Assembly: GCA_021324155.1 (NCBI GenBank)
Contig: JAJPJQ010000046.1
Span: 1 to 62,730, forward strand
Reading direction: 5' to 3'
DNA length: 62,730 nucleotides
Source: Pseudomonadota bacterium
GTDB taxonomy: Bacteria; Desulfobacterota; Binatia; UBA9968
The position numbers and the translations under genes were made by a program. Below, one piece after another: positions 24,504-32,141 of this stretch (position 1 is its first letter; each line of letters opens with the position of its first letter). Under the pieces are notes generated by a model. It was not told the DNA's origin and did no database searches. It was given only the letters and a program-made list of their open reading frames with translations.

Positions 24504-24728
24504 TTACTTTCTCCCGGGTGGTTGCACTTTCAGCCAGATTGTTCTGGCTTCCGCCGTAACGAGAACGACACCTGCGGCGAGCAGCATCGCCGTGGCCACC
24601 ATCGGCGGCACCTGCCAGATATTTTGGCCCCCGGCCGTGGTTTGCATGCTGAAACCCTGATAGGCAAAGGCCGTGATTCCGAGGATGATTGCCGCGATAC
24701 CCACAACCATGCTTCGAGTGATACGCAT
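24504..24728 (-). CDS. Small two-helix membrane protein (DUF3185-like)
   Basis: A 74-residue protein with hydrophobic helices at about 7-25 and 43-60, and AYQGFSMQTTAGGQNIWQVPP between them. Small proteins with the same helix, G(F/Y)xYxT linker and second helix layout occur in many Proteobacteria, some annotated DUF3185. Function unknown. It is in the probable operon headed by the DUF3309 gene. Confidence 0.6.
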   Translation of the reverse strand: MRITRSMVVGIAAIILGITAFAYQGFSMQTTAGGQNIWQVPPMVATAMLLAAGVVLVTAEARTIWLKVQPPGRK

Positions 24729-24767
24729 AAATTCCTTTTGCTGTGTTGAGCTTTGTTGTTAAAGCGC

Positions 24768-24938
24768 CTATCCGCCTGAATGCTGCCGTTTCTCTTCCTG
24801 ATAGGCTTGGTGTTCGGCTTCAGCGTCGGTTAGGACCAGGTCTTGGTTCCGAACATCTTTAATCTTCTGTGCCTTTCTCGACAGGCCTTGGATGCTCTCG
24901 AGAAAGTTCTTGATCACCGCCAGAAACATGGACTTCAT
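24768..24938 (-). CDS. Small hypothetical protein (56 residues)
   Basis: An open frame starting MKSMFLAVIKNFLESIQGL, mostly amphipathic and charged (DAEAEHQAYQEEKRQHSGG at the C-terminus). AAGGAGAT stands about 9 bases ahead of the ATG. The gap to the upstream DUF3309 gene is 28 bases, so co-transcription is likely. No family recognised. Confidence 0.6.
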   Translation of the reverse strand: MKSMFLAVIKNFLESIQGLSRKAQKIKDVRNQDLVLTDAEAEHQAYQEEKRQHSGG

Positions 24939-24966
24939 CGGATTTAATCTCCTTCTCGCCAGCCCG

Positions 24967-25116
24967 TTAAAGTCGGCCGGCCAAGAGCAAAACGACCAAT
25001 ACGATTACCGCAATGCCGACGACTCCCGATGGGGTATAACCATACGAGTGATAACCCCAGCCGGGGAGGCCGCCTATCAGAAACAGAACCAGAATAATCA
25101 GCAGTAATAGTCCCAT
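24967..25116 (-). CDS. DUF3309 family small membrane protein
   Basis: A 49-residue protein with a hydrophobic helix, a Gly/Trp/Tyr-rich loop (LIGGLPGWGYHSYGYTPSG) and a second helix (VVGIAVIVLVVLLLAGRL). This is the DUF3309 layout, including the conserved PxWGYxxxxGYxPSG loop. The family is common in stress-associated clusters; no function is proven. It heads a unit of five small genes and has a palindrome promoter upstream. Confidence 0.88.
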   Translation of the reverse strand: MGLLLLIILVLFLIGGLPGWGYHSYGYTPSGVVGIAVIVLVVLLLAGRL

Positions 25117-25141
25117 CGTCAGGTACCCCCAGTTGATATTA

Positions 25142-25201
25142 AGCTTAGTTTACCCCCATGTTATTGCCGTCTAATAATGGACGCTTTGAAAAGAATTATT
25201 G
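25142..25201 (-). promoter_or_regulatory. Class II palindrome promoter of the DUF3309 operon
   Basis: Operator CGTCTAAT-AATGGACG at 25168-25183. In the minus direction GGCAAT follows, and TAAGCT (25142-25147) stands at bases 29-34 from the centre, one base closer than in most copies. The arm TTTGAAAAGAATTATTG lies at 25185-25201. Confidence 0.72.
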
Positions 25202-25298
25202 GGGCCGATGACGTGCCTGCCGGAGGAATCTCCTTCGGTGTTGCACACGCGAAGGAGACGCCCCGGCAAGGCATTAGTCGAGGTGGGATCGATGTTGT

Positions 25299-26231
25299 CT
25301 AGTAGTCGCTGCGGACCAGCACCTCGACGCGTCGGTCTTGCGCCAGCTTCGCGTCGCCGTATGAACCCGACTGTATCTTCGCAGACGGCACGCCCGCCTT
25401 GATCAGGGCGTTACGAACGGCCCTGACACGACGCTCGCTCAGGTCGTCGCTGCGCGGGTTGGTGTTCGTATCGTCGATTCCGATTCGCAGCGATGGATTC
25501 TGCTTCATGTAATCGGCGATCTCGGAGACCTTGCTCGCGTCGGAAGCCTGAATGTCGACTTTATTGGAGTCGAACCAAAACTCCCTAAACGAGGTCCATA
25601 GGGCAACCGAGCCCGCGGGGCCCTGGCTGCCGATCGCACCAATTGATCCTTGCTCGCCTGCGCGACCGGCACGACCGGCCGGACCGGCGCTACCGGCGGT
25701 CAGGCTGCCTTGCGCGCCCGTCTGTCCGGTTGTCCCTTGCTCACCTGTGGGACCGGCGCGGCCGGCTGGACCAGCGGGACCGACCAGCGTCGCGCCCTGA
25801 GCGCCTTTATCTCCGGTAATGCCTTGATCGCCTGCGCGGCCGGCGGGGCCGGCCGGGCCGGCAGGACCGACCATGCTATAGCCTTGGGCTCCCGTCTCAC
25901 CCCTCAGGCCCTGGGCGCCCGCGGGGCCGGCAGGACCTGTCACACCGGCACGGCCGACAACGACCGCGCCTGGAGCGCCTGTCTCACCGGTCTGGCCGCG
26001 GAGGCCGGCGGGACCCGGGGGACCTTCTACGCCAGCAGGACCTGACATGCTATATCCCGCAGCTCCGCGCTCGCCGGCCGGACCGCGTGCGCCCATCGGA
26101 CCGGCTGGTCCGTCAGGACCGGCAGGACCGACCAGGCTGGGCCCTCGCTGCACCTCGGTATTGCGCGGTTGCGCAGTGCTGCAACCCACGGCAAACAGCG
26201 CCGCGGCCGCCACTAACATTATTCTCTTCAT
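25299..26231 (-). CDS. Collagen-like lipoprotein with C-terminal OmpA-like domain, copy 1
   Basis: A 310-residue precursor with a lipoprotein signal (cysteine 17). About 170 residues of Gly-X-Y collagen-like sequence follow, organised as five units of about 29 residues, each opening with an interruption such as YSMVGPAG, AVVVGRAG or ATLVGPAG and closing in GAQG. The C-terminus is an OmpA-like peptidoglycan-binding domain (FWFDSNKVDIQ, LSERRVRAVRNAL), but the usual GH(T/A)D loop reads GIDDTNTNPRSDDL, so binding may be weakened. The layout suggests a rigid rod linking a membrane to the wall. A palindrome promoter and a conserved leader lie upstream. Confidence 0.88.
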   Translation of the reverse strand: MKRIMLVAAAALFAVGCSTAQPRNTEVQRGPSLVGPAGPDGPAGPMGARGPAGERGAAGYSMSGPAGVEGPPGPAGLRGQTGETGAPGAVVVGRAGVTGPAGPAGAQGLRGETGAQGYSMVGPAGPAGPAGRAGDQGITGDKGAQGATLVGPAGPAGRAGPTGEQGTTGQTGAQGSLTAGSAGPAGRAGRAGEQGSIGAIGSQGPAGSVALWTSFREFWFDSNKVDIQASDASKVSEIADYMKQNPSLRIGIDDTNTNPRSDDLSERRVRAVRNALIKAGVPSAKIQSGSYGDAKLAQDRRVEVLVRSDY

Positions 26232-26259
26232 CCGAACCTCCTTTGGGTTGGACTGTTTT

Positions 26260-26320
26260 AGAGGGCTCAGTCAGGCTTACTGAAAAATTTCGAGTAACCT
26301 CAGAAAAAAAACCCTATGCC
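26260..26320 (-). promoter_or_regulatory. Conserved 5' leader element, copy 1
   Basis: About 60 bases of the leader of the collagen-OmpA gene match the leader of its paralogue (27761-27825), including GGCATAGGGTTTTTT, GTAAGCC and CCTCTAA blocks on the minus strand. The similarity is clear by eye and lies outside any coding sequence. It begins about 16 bases after the predicted transcription start and ends about 28 before the ATG. Confidence 0.55.
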
Positions 26321-26342
26321 GTAAAACCCCTTTGACGGCTTC

Positions 26343-26403
26343 ATGATAGACGGACTCGGTAAGGGATTGCCGTCCAATCTTGGACGCTTTCGAAAAAATT
26401 ATT
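26343..26403 (-). promoter_or_regulatory. Class II palindrome promoter of collagen-OmpA copy 1
   Basis: Operator CGTCCAAT-CTTGGACG at 26371-26386, nearly perfect. In the minus direction GGCAAT follows, and TATCAT (26343-26348) stands at bases 31-36 from the centre. The arm TTTCGAAAAAATTATTG is at 26388-26404. The predicted start near 26336 gives a leader of about 105 bases. Confidence 0.75.
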
Positions 26404-26522
26404 GAAGAGGATTTAGCTCGTGAGTTGAACCGCGAGCTGGAAGAAAAAGATCTGCTCGGCTACTGGAATATCTGACGTAACAGCCAAAAATCGCTTGGCC
26501 GGTTGTCATTGGCGCAGTTATA

Positions 26523-26729
26523 TCAATTCATGCGCGCTGGGCCCTGAACGGGCGCCGCGACGAAGTTTTTCGTAGGCAATCCTTCGCGCAGCATCTCGAC
26601 AAACGCCTCTCGAGTGATCTTATAACCCTCCCGGCCGTTTTCGGAAAACTCAAAGGCCAAATCGCTCGCTTCCGCAAGGAACTTCCTGAAAGTAGCCCCG
26701 GTTATTTTATTGTCAGCTTCTATTTTCAT
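26523..26729 (-). CDS. Small hypothetical protein (68 residues)
   Basis: A soluble protein starting MKIEADNKITGATFRKFLAEASDL, mostly helical, with EFSENGREGYKITREAFVEML in the middle. A strong AAGGAGAG precedes the ATG. It follows the second collagen-OmpA gene on the same strand after 112 bases. No family is recognised. Confidence 0.65.
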   Translation of the reverse strand: MKIEADNKITGATFRKFLAEASDLAFEFSENGREGYKITREAFVEMLREGLPTKNFVAAPVQGPARMN

Positions 26730-26841
26730 GGCCCCTCTCCTTCCGGGACGCTTCGCCGGAGAACCCTTCCACGGGGTCGGCCGCGGAGGAAGTTCTCCGG
26801 CAAAGCACGCCCGACGGCAGCATGCGGATGGATCTTGCCTG

Positions 26842-27735
26842 CTACCTGCTAGCCGTGTCGGTGCCGATCAGCACTTCGACGCGCCGATCGCGCTGCCAGC
26901 ACGCCGCATTGGACTCGCCACACTGGAGCCGCTGTTCCCCGAAGGCTCCCGTCTTGATCCGGTCGCTCTGCACTCCGGCCTTGGCCAGCGCGTCACGAAC
27001 GGCGTCGACACGACGTTGGCTCAGGGCCTGGTTATATTCGTCCGTGCCGCGCGGGTCCGCGTGGCCGTCGATTCCGACCGTCGCGGATGAATTCTGCCGC
27101 ATGTAGGCCGCGATCTCAGATACCTTGTTCATGTCGTTCGACCGGATGTCGGACTTGTCGGTATCGAAGTGGAAATCCTTGAACGAAGCCCACTGCTGCA
27201 CGGCGCCGGCGGCGCCGCGCGCGCCTGCCACACCGGCTGGGCCTTGCGCGCCCATCTGTCCCATCGGCCCTTGCGCGCCTGCGGGACCGGCTGCGCCGTC
27301 CCGGCCGGCGGGGCCTTGCACGCCCGCAACACCAAAGGGGCCGCCGAAAGGAGTCACCTTACCGAACTGATCGACGCGAACATTGCGCCGGTCGCCCTTT
27401 GGAGTCGTGAGATCGATGGAATACTCCACGGAATAGAGGATTTGATATCCTCCATTACTGGTCATTTGGTAGCAGGTTGTGTTATAGCCGCCGCTGTAGC
27501 CGTAGGGCCTGTCCACCCTGTAGCCCGGGAGATTTTTATTCCCATAAGCTTGGGCCAAATCCCTCGCCTCATCTTCGGTTATTTTCTCATTCGTAATCTT
27601 TGGCTGCGGACAGTCGGTGCTATGATCGCCCCATCCGCCCCACCAACCTCGCGGCCCTTCCTGCTGCTGAGCCGCCGCTGCGATGGGCAGCGCCAGCAAT
27701 CCGGCTGCCGCTATCACTGATATCGTTCTTTTCAT
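26842..27735 (-). CDS. Collagen-like exported protein with C-terminal OmpA domain, copy 2
   Basis: A 297-residue protein: signal peptide (about 1-21), a beta-rich N-terminal module (about 22-130) with PepSY-like ITEDEARDLAQAYGNK, a Gly-X-Y stretch (about 135-185, GPAGRDGAAGPAGAQGPMG), then an OmpA-like domain (FHFDTDKSDIR, VGIDGHADPRGTDEYN, LSQRRVDAV) with a canonical peptidoglycan-binding loop. GAGGAGG lies 6 bases before the ATG at 27735; the open frame extends 38 codons further but overlaps the promoter. It shares promoter, leader and layout with copy 1, but its collagen part is much shorter. Confidence 0.88.
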   Translation of the reverse strand: MKRTISVIAAAGLLALPIAAAAQQQEGPRGWWGGWGDHSTDCPQPKITNEKITEDEARDLAQAYGNKNLPGYRVDRPYGYSGGYNTTCYQMTSNGGYQILYSVEYSIDLTTPKGDRRNVRVDQFGKVTPFGGPFGVAGVQGPAGRDGAAGPAGAQGPMGQMGAQGPAGVAGARGAAGAVQQWASFKDFHFDTDKSDIRSNDMNKVSEIAAYMRQNSSATVGIDGHADPRGTDEYNQALSQRRVDAVRDALAKAGVQSDRIKTGAFGEQRLQCGESNAACWQRDRRVEVLIGTDTASR

Positions 27736-27760
27736 CACAAACCTCCTCGATGAACTGATT

Positions 27761-27825
27761 AGAGGGTTTAAGTCGGGCTTACCGGAACATTCCAAGCAAC
27801 CACCAGAAGTAAAAAACCCTATGCC
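27761..27825 (-). promoter_or_regulatory. Conserved 5' leader element, copy 2
   Basis: The counterpart of 26260-26320. It shares GGCATAGGGTTTTTT, GTAAGCC and CCTCTAA blocks in the same order and at nearly the same spacing, about 13 bases after the predicted transcription start and 25 before the ATG. Confidence 0.55.
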
Positions 27826-27844
27826 TAGAGCCGTCGACTGCGCC

Positions 27845-27903
27845 ACCATAGACTGGCCGTGCAGGAATAGCTGTCTAATCGTGAACGTTTCTGAAAAGAA
27901 TAT
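27845..27903 (-). promoter_or_regulatory. Class II palindrome promoter of collagen-OmpA copy 2
   Basis: Operator TGTCTAAT-CGTGAACG at 27872-27887. In the minus direction GCTAT follows, and TATGGT (27845-27850) stands at bases 30-35 from the centre. The arm TTTCTGAAAAGAATATC is at 27888-27904. The predicted start is near 27838. Confidence 0.7.
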
Positions 27904-27981
27904 CTCGAGGCGTGGGATCGCTCTAATTCACCGAGCGAGGAAGCCGGGTGCAGAGAAAAGCTGCGGGTCAGAGGTAGATCG

Positions 27982-28083
27982 TCAATGAAATCCACCGTCG
28001 TGGACCTTCGAAGAACGTTTATTCCAGCGGTGCCAGCCGCCCGCCGCTAATAAAGCCAAAATACCAAGGATAAAGAGTTCCAA
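27982..28083 (-). CDS. Possible 33-residue membrane protein (TTG start)
   Basis: Starting at TTG with GGAGG about 9 bases ahead, the frame encodes ELFILGILALLAAGGWHRWNKRSSKVHDGGFH: one hydrophobic helix, an aromatic interface and a basic tail, the usual pattern of a short membrane protein. The nearby ATG at 28090 leads to a different, less convincing frame. It lies between the histidine kinase gene and collagen-OmpA copy 2, on the same strand. Confidence 0.4.
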   Translation of the reverse strand: MELFILGILALLAAGGWHRWNKRSSKVHDGGFH

Positions 28084-28139
28084 GATGCATTACCTCCATT
28101 TACGTTTGAACCGTTTGATTGATGTCTAATATCCTCGTA

Positions 28140-29420
28140 TCAAGCGTGAATCGCCCGCTCGATGTTTGTGAGCAGCTGGCGGGGTTCATACGGCTTCGGG
28201 ACGAGTGCACTTAAAGTTCCATTTGCCAATTGCGACTTTACCTCGGCAGATAGAAACCCGCTTGCGAGGATGCCTTTAAGCTTGGGGTTCATTTGTTTCA
28301 TGATCCGAAACGCTTCCCAGCCATTCAACTTCGCCAGTCCCAAGTCGAGAACCACCACGGCGATCGCGTCTCTAAATCGGCGATGCACTTCGACCGCTTC
28401 TGCCCCGTCTCTGGCCGTCAGGACATTGAAACCTTCGTCGGTCAGGAAAGTTTCCATCAACTTCAGCTGCTCCAGTTCGTCTTCGACGAAAAGAACCGTC
28501 TCGCCGTGTCCGGCTGGAGTCTTCGCTTCCTTGGCGGCGAATGTTTCCGCCGCCTCCGCTAATACCGCCGGTTCTTTCGGGATCGGTAGATAGATATTGA
28601 AGGTCGAGCCGCGCCCCGGTTCGCTCGCGACGTCGATAAAGCCGTTTTGACTTTGGACAATGGCATAGGTTACCGAGAGACCGAGCCCCGTTCCTTTGCC
28701 CGGCGCCTTGGTGGTAAAAAAGGGCTCGAAAATATGGCGCCTGGTCGCCTCTTCCATGCCGGACCCCGTGTCGGCCACGCTGATGCTTACATAGCGCTCC
28801 GCTTCGGCATCGTGGAAGCGTTTGCGAATTTCCATGCCGGCTATTGTTCGGGTCCGTACCGTAAGCTTGCCGCCGCCGGCCATCGCATCCTTGGCATTGA
28901 CGCAAAGATTCAACACGGCTTGGTTGATCTGATTCGCGTCCGCCATGATGTTCGGTATTTCGCCGTCGAGCTCCGAGACAATCGTAAGCGTCGTGGGAAA
29001 AGCCTCGGTCATGAAGTCGACCAGCGGTCGCAGCAAACCGTTGACGTCTGTCGGCTCGTGCTTCGCTTCGCTCTTGCCGGCGGTGGCGAGCAGCTGTCGC
29101 GCTAAGACTGTCCCTTGCTCCACCGCGCGGACGATAGCCCGGCCGGCCTTGACGACCTTTTCCGGCGCGACCTTGTGCTCGACGAGGGCCGAGGCGTATC
29201 CTTGGACGATATGGAGAATGTTATTGAAGTCGTGCACGAGTCCGGCCGCCAGCGTGCCGATGCTCTCGAGCTTCTGCGACTGGCGCAGCTGCTCGCGCAG
29301 CTGCTTGCTGTCTTCCAGCGCGTGCGAAAGATCGGCGTTACGCTTGATTAACTCCTCGTTGTTATCTTCGGTGCGCGGCGCTAAAGCTTTCGCGGATGGT
29401 TCGAGTGTTTTTCGAAACAT
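28140..29420 (-). CDS. Histidine kinase-receiver hybrid without an input domain
   Basis: A 426-residue cytoplasmic protein. A coiled coil (about 20-50) leads into a HisKA-type dimer helix with the phospho-acceptor in LVHDFNN (His63), then an ATPase domain with N box ([10 protein letters not shown], 171-180), G1 (ADTGSGM) and G2 (GTGLGLS). The C-terminal receiver domain has the acidic pair at 313-314, phospho-acceptor Asp359 and Lys409. No membrane helix, PAS or GAF domain is present, so the signal must come through a partner. A palindrome promoter lies upstream, placing it in the stress regulon. No separate output regulator is adjacent. Confidence 0.9.
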   Translation of the reverse strand: MFRKTLEPSAKALAPRTEDNNEELIKRNADLSHALEDSKQLREQLRQSQKLESIGTLAAGLVHDFNNILHIVQGYASALVEHKVAPEKVVKAGRAIVRAVEQGTVLARQLLATAGKSEAKHEPTDVNGLLRPLVDFMTEAFPTTLTIVSELDGEIPNIMADANQINQAVLNLCVNAKDAMAGGGKLTVRTRTIAGMEIRKRFHDAEAERYVSISVADTGSGMEEATRRHIFEPFFTTKAPGKGTGLGLSVTYAIVQSQNGFIDVASEPGRGSTFNIYLPIPKEPAVLAEAAETFAAKEAKTPAGHGETVLFVEDELEQLKLMETFLTDEGFNVLTARDGAEAVEVHRRFRDAIAVVVLDLGLAKLNGWEAFRIMKQMNPKLKGILASGFLSAEVKSQLANGTLSALVPKPYEPRQLLTNIERAIHA

Positions 29421-29433
29421 TGCATCCTCCGAG

Positions 29434-29509
29434 TATACGACCTGTAAACGTATACGGGCGGAGGAACGGGGGCTGTCTAATTTTGTACGGGCTTCGAAAG
29501 ATTTATTCG
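29434..29509 (-). promoter_or_regulatory. Class II palindrome promoter of the histidine kinase, with an extra inverted repeat
   Basis: Operator TGTCTAAT-TTTGTACG at 29474-29489. In the minus direction TACGTT (29448-29453) stands at bases 29-34 from the centre, and the arm CTTCGAAAGATTTATTCG is at 29492-29509. A 7-bp inverted repeat, GTATACG/CGTATAC (29434-29440 and 29450-29456), overlaps the -10 region and could be a second operator. Confidence 0.68.
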
Positions 29510-29568
29510 TCCGACCCCGTGCTTGCAGGGTAATTCTGGACGTGGCTGGCCGGCAGTGGAACTGAAAT

Positions 29569-29644
<76 letters not shown>

Positions 29645-29847
29645 GCGATGTGCTGATCGGATGCTTCGAGCGTTACGACAAAGGTAAGAGAGTGAGGATA
29701 AAAAGTCAAATCCGTGATGATGGCGATGACGTTAACGCGTACTATCCCAAATTGGCGCGAGACCTAGCGTTCAGGAAATGCGACCGAGGTCTTGAACCGC
29801 AATTTATATGGATGATAGGTTGGCAGCTTATGAAAGGAGGGTGATTG

Positions 29848-30360
29848 ATGAAATTTAAAATCGCCTTTTTTACTTTTCTACTCGTTGCGGCTCTGGCCGC
29901 CAACGCATCTGCCGCCGACAAAGGCAAAGGCCCCGGCGGCAACAAAGGTGCCCCTGCCGCGGGGGGCGGTCGGACCGATTTCGCGCTGTTCGACGGCACC
30001 AACCCCACTGAAGTCGAGTTCGGCGCGCAGTGCGGCGCGACGCTCGGCGGCGGCCAAGCCGTCCAGTTCACCTATTATGTGACGGTCTCGAATTGGAGCA
30101 CGGAAACGAAAGTTCTAAGAGTTTTGTACGCCGACGGCGAGGAGATGGCGCGCTACCAGATTCCCGCCGGCACATCGTTCGCCTTCACCCAGGCCGCCGG
30201 CGGAACCGCGGGCGTCGACGATTTCGTCAGGATCTTCGGCGAAGGAGCGGCTCCTGTCGGGCTCGCCGGCTCCGTGAGCGTCTCCGTCCCGGCGGCGGCG
30301 AAGCCGCATCCGAGCGTCGGCACCAGTTTCTGCACGACTCTGACGACGCAGCCGCAGTAA
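29848..30360 (+). CDS. Exported hypothetical protein
   Basis: A 170-residue precursor with a signal peptide ending near residue 22 (ANASAAD) and a Gly/Ala-rich linker. The mature beta-rich domain has two cysteines (in QCGATLG and SFCTTL) that could form a disulfide. I do not recognise a family. The AAAGGAGGGTG sequence and the ATG at 29848 give a near-ideal start; an in-frame TTG directly before is less likely. A rho-independent terminator follows. Confidence 0.7.
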   Translation: MKFKIAFFTFLLVAALAANASAADKGKGPGGNKGAPAAGGGRTDFALFDGTNPTEVEFGAQCGATLGGGQAVQFTYYVTVSNWSTETKVLRVLYADGEEMARYQIPAGTSFAFTQAAGGTAGVDDFVRIFGEGAAPVGLAGSVSVSVPAAAKPHPSVGTSFCTTLTTQPQ

Positions 30361-30384
30361 AGTCGTCTCCAGCCAAGCAATCAC

Positions 30385-30424
30385 GGGCCTCCGCGCCGCA
30401 GCGGCGCAGAGGCCCGTTTTTTTC
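30385..30424 (+). terminator. Rho-independent terminator after the exported protein gene
   Basis: A GC-rich stem-loop (GGGCCTC-C-GCGCC with GGCGC-A-GAGGCCC, one mismatch, 5-base loop) is followed by seven T. It starts 25 bases after the stop at 30360 and lies just before the convergent recN stop. Confidence 0.85.
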
Positions 30425-30430
30425 CGCGTC

Positions 30431-32128
30431 TTACCGTCCGCTCCTAACCATCTCTTCGGCGTGACGCAGCGCCTTGTCGGTCACCTTGACGCCGGCGAGC
30501 ATGCGCGCGACCTCGGCGACGCGCTCGCGCTCGCCCAGACGCTTGACGCGCGTGAACGTCCGCCCGCGAGCGACTTCCTTCTCGATGGCGTAGTGGGCAT
30601 CCGCGAGCGCGGCGATCTGCGGCAGGTGTGTCACGCAGATCACCTGGTGCGCGGCGGCGACTTTCTTCAATTTCTGTCCGACGATTTCCGCCACACGGCC
30701 GCCGATGCCGGCGTCGACCTCATCGAAGAGCAGCGTCGGGATCTCGCCGCGCGCGAGCGTGAGCGACTTGATCGCGAGCATGAGCCGAGAGAGCTCGCCG
30801 CCGGAGGCGATCCGCGCGAGCGGCTTGACCGGCTCGCCGGGATTGGGCGAGAAATAAAATTCGACCTCGTCGGTACCGCGCTCGGTCAATTGCTTCCCGC
30901 CGGCAGCGAATGGCGGCGCGTCCGCCGTTTCCGCATCGTCGGCAAAGCGCGCCTCGAAGCTCGTGCCCGCCATGCCGAGCGCGGCGAGCTCCTTCTCCAT
31001 CTCTTTCTTGAATTTTCCCGCGGCTTTGCGGCGCTCGCGCGCGAGCGCCTCGGCTGCTTCCCACGCAGAGCGGCGCGCCGTCTCGACGGCGTGCTCCAGC
31101 GCCGGAATTTCCTCGGCGCCGTGCTCGAGGCTCTTTAGCTGCGCGGCGATCTCCTCGCCGCGCCGGACGATGTCTTCGATCGTGCCGGAATATTTTCGCT
31201 TGAGCCGGCCGATCTCCGCGAGCCGCGATTCCATTTGCTCCTGCTCCGCCGGATCGAAGCGGACCTGACCTGTATGCCGACGCAACAGAGCCGCCGCCTC
31301 TTCGAGCTGCGCGGCGGCCGCATCGAGCAGCTCGACCGCCGGGCTCAGCGCGCTGTCGATGCGCGCCAGTTCTCGCAACCGTGATGCGTAGCGGCCGACG
31401 CGGCCCGCCACGGCCTCGTCGCCTTCGTAGAGCAGCTCCTCGCCTTCCTGGCAGCCCTGGTAAAGCTTTTCGGCGTGCATGAGAATGTTTCTTTTTTCTT
31501 TCAGCTTCTCCTCTTCGCCGGGCTCCAGCGCGGCGCGCGCGATCTCTTCCATCTGCGAGCGCAGCCATTCCTCCTCGCGCCGCGTCTTCTCCAGCGACTC
31601 GCGCGCGCGGCTGAGCTCGTTCCACGCCGCGGCGAGCGCCGCGTATTTGCGCGCCATGTCCGCCGCTTTTTCGTCGAGACCGGCGTAGCTGTCGAGCAGT
31701 TCCAGATGGCTTTCGGGCTTCAACAGCGCCTGATGTTCGTGCTGGCCGTAGATATGAATCAGCGCCGGACCGATGTCGGATAAAATCGCCAGCGGGCACA
31801 AGCCGCCGTTCAAGTAAACGCGATTTTTTCCCGAGCGGCTGACGACGCGCTTGACCACGAGCTCGTCGTCGACATCGTGCCCCGCGTGTTTGAGTTTTTC
31901 CGCAAGCGCCGGCGGAAACGATTCAAACAGCGCTTCGACGCTCGCTTCGTCCTCACCGTGGCGGATGAGTTCGGTCGAAGCGCGCGCACCGGCGGCGATG
32001 CCCAGCGCGCCGAGTACGATCGTCTTCCCCGCGCCCGTTTCGCCGGTGAGCGCGACCAGGCCCGCCTCGAGCTCGAGCGCCGCTTCGTCGATGACTGCGA
32101 AGTTCTTGATTCTTAGCTCGCGCAGCAC
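30431..32128 (-). CDS. recN: DNA repair protein RecN
   Basis: A 565-residue SMC-like ATPase of recombinational double-strand-break repair. The Walker A motif GETGAGKT is at residues 29-36, a long coiled coil fills the middle, and the C-terminal head has LLFDEVDAGIGG (Walker B) and VTHLPQIAALADAHY, a RecN signature. The open frame runs on to 32281, but the homologous start is the GTG at 32128 (VLRELRIKNFAVID). The stop of the NAD kinase gene lies 13 bases upstream, so the two are an operon, as in many bacteria. Confidence 0.95.
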   Translation of the reverse strand: MLRELRIKNFAVIDEAALELEAGLVALTGETGAGKTIVLGALGIAAGARASTELIRHGEDEASVEALFESFPPALAEKLKHAGHDVDDELVVKRVVSRSGKNRVYLNGGLCPLAILSDIGPALIHIYGQHEHQALLKPESHLELLDSYAGLDEKAADMARKYAALAAAWNELSRARESLEKTRREEEWLRSQMEEIARAALEPGEEEKLKEKRNILMHAEKLYQGCQEGEELLYEGDEAVAGRVGRYASRLRELARIDSALSPAVELLDAAAAQLEEAAALLRRHTGQVRFDPAEQEQMESRLAEIGRLKRKYSGTIEDIVRRGEEIAAQLKSLEHGAEEIPALEHAVETARRSAWEAAEALARERRKAAGKFKKEMEKELAALGMAGTSFEARFADDAETADAPPFAAGGKQLTERGTDEVEFYFSPNPGEPVKPLARIASGGELSRLMLAIKSLTLARGEIPTLLFDEVDAGIGGRVAEIVGQKLKKVAAAHQVICVTHLPQIAALADAHYAIEKEVARGRTFTRVKRLGERERVAEVARMLAGVKVTDKALRHAEEMVRSGR

Positions 32129-32141
32129 GGAAGAACCGGGC

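Noticed and set aside
28121-28137. A half-site (TGTCTAAT) near the end of the kinase gene
   Set aside because: Only one half of the palindrome is kept, and the matching -10 box would place the start after the ribosome binding site of the nearest small gene.
10126-29489. The dispersed palindromes considered as a CRISPR array or as transposable MITE copies
   Set aside because: They occur singly at gene starts kilobases apart, with no spacers of equal length, no terminal repeats or target-site duplications, and fixed distance to -10-like boxes, which fits operators.
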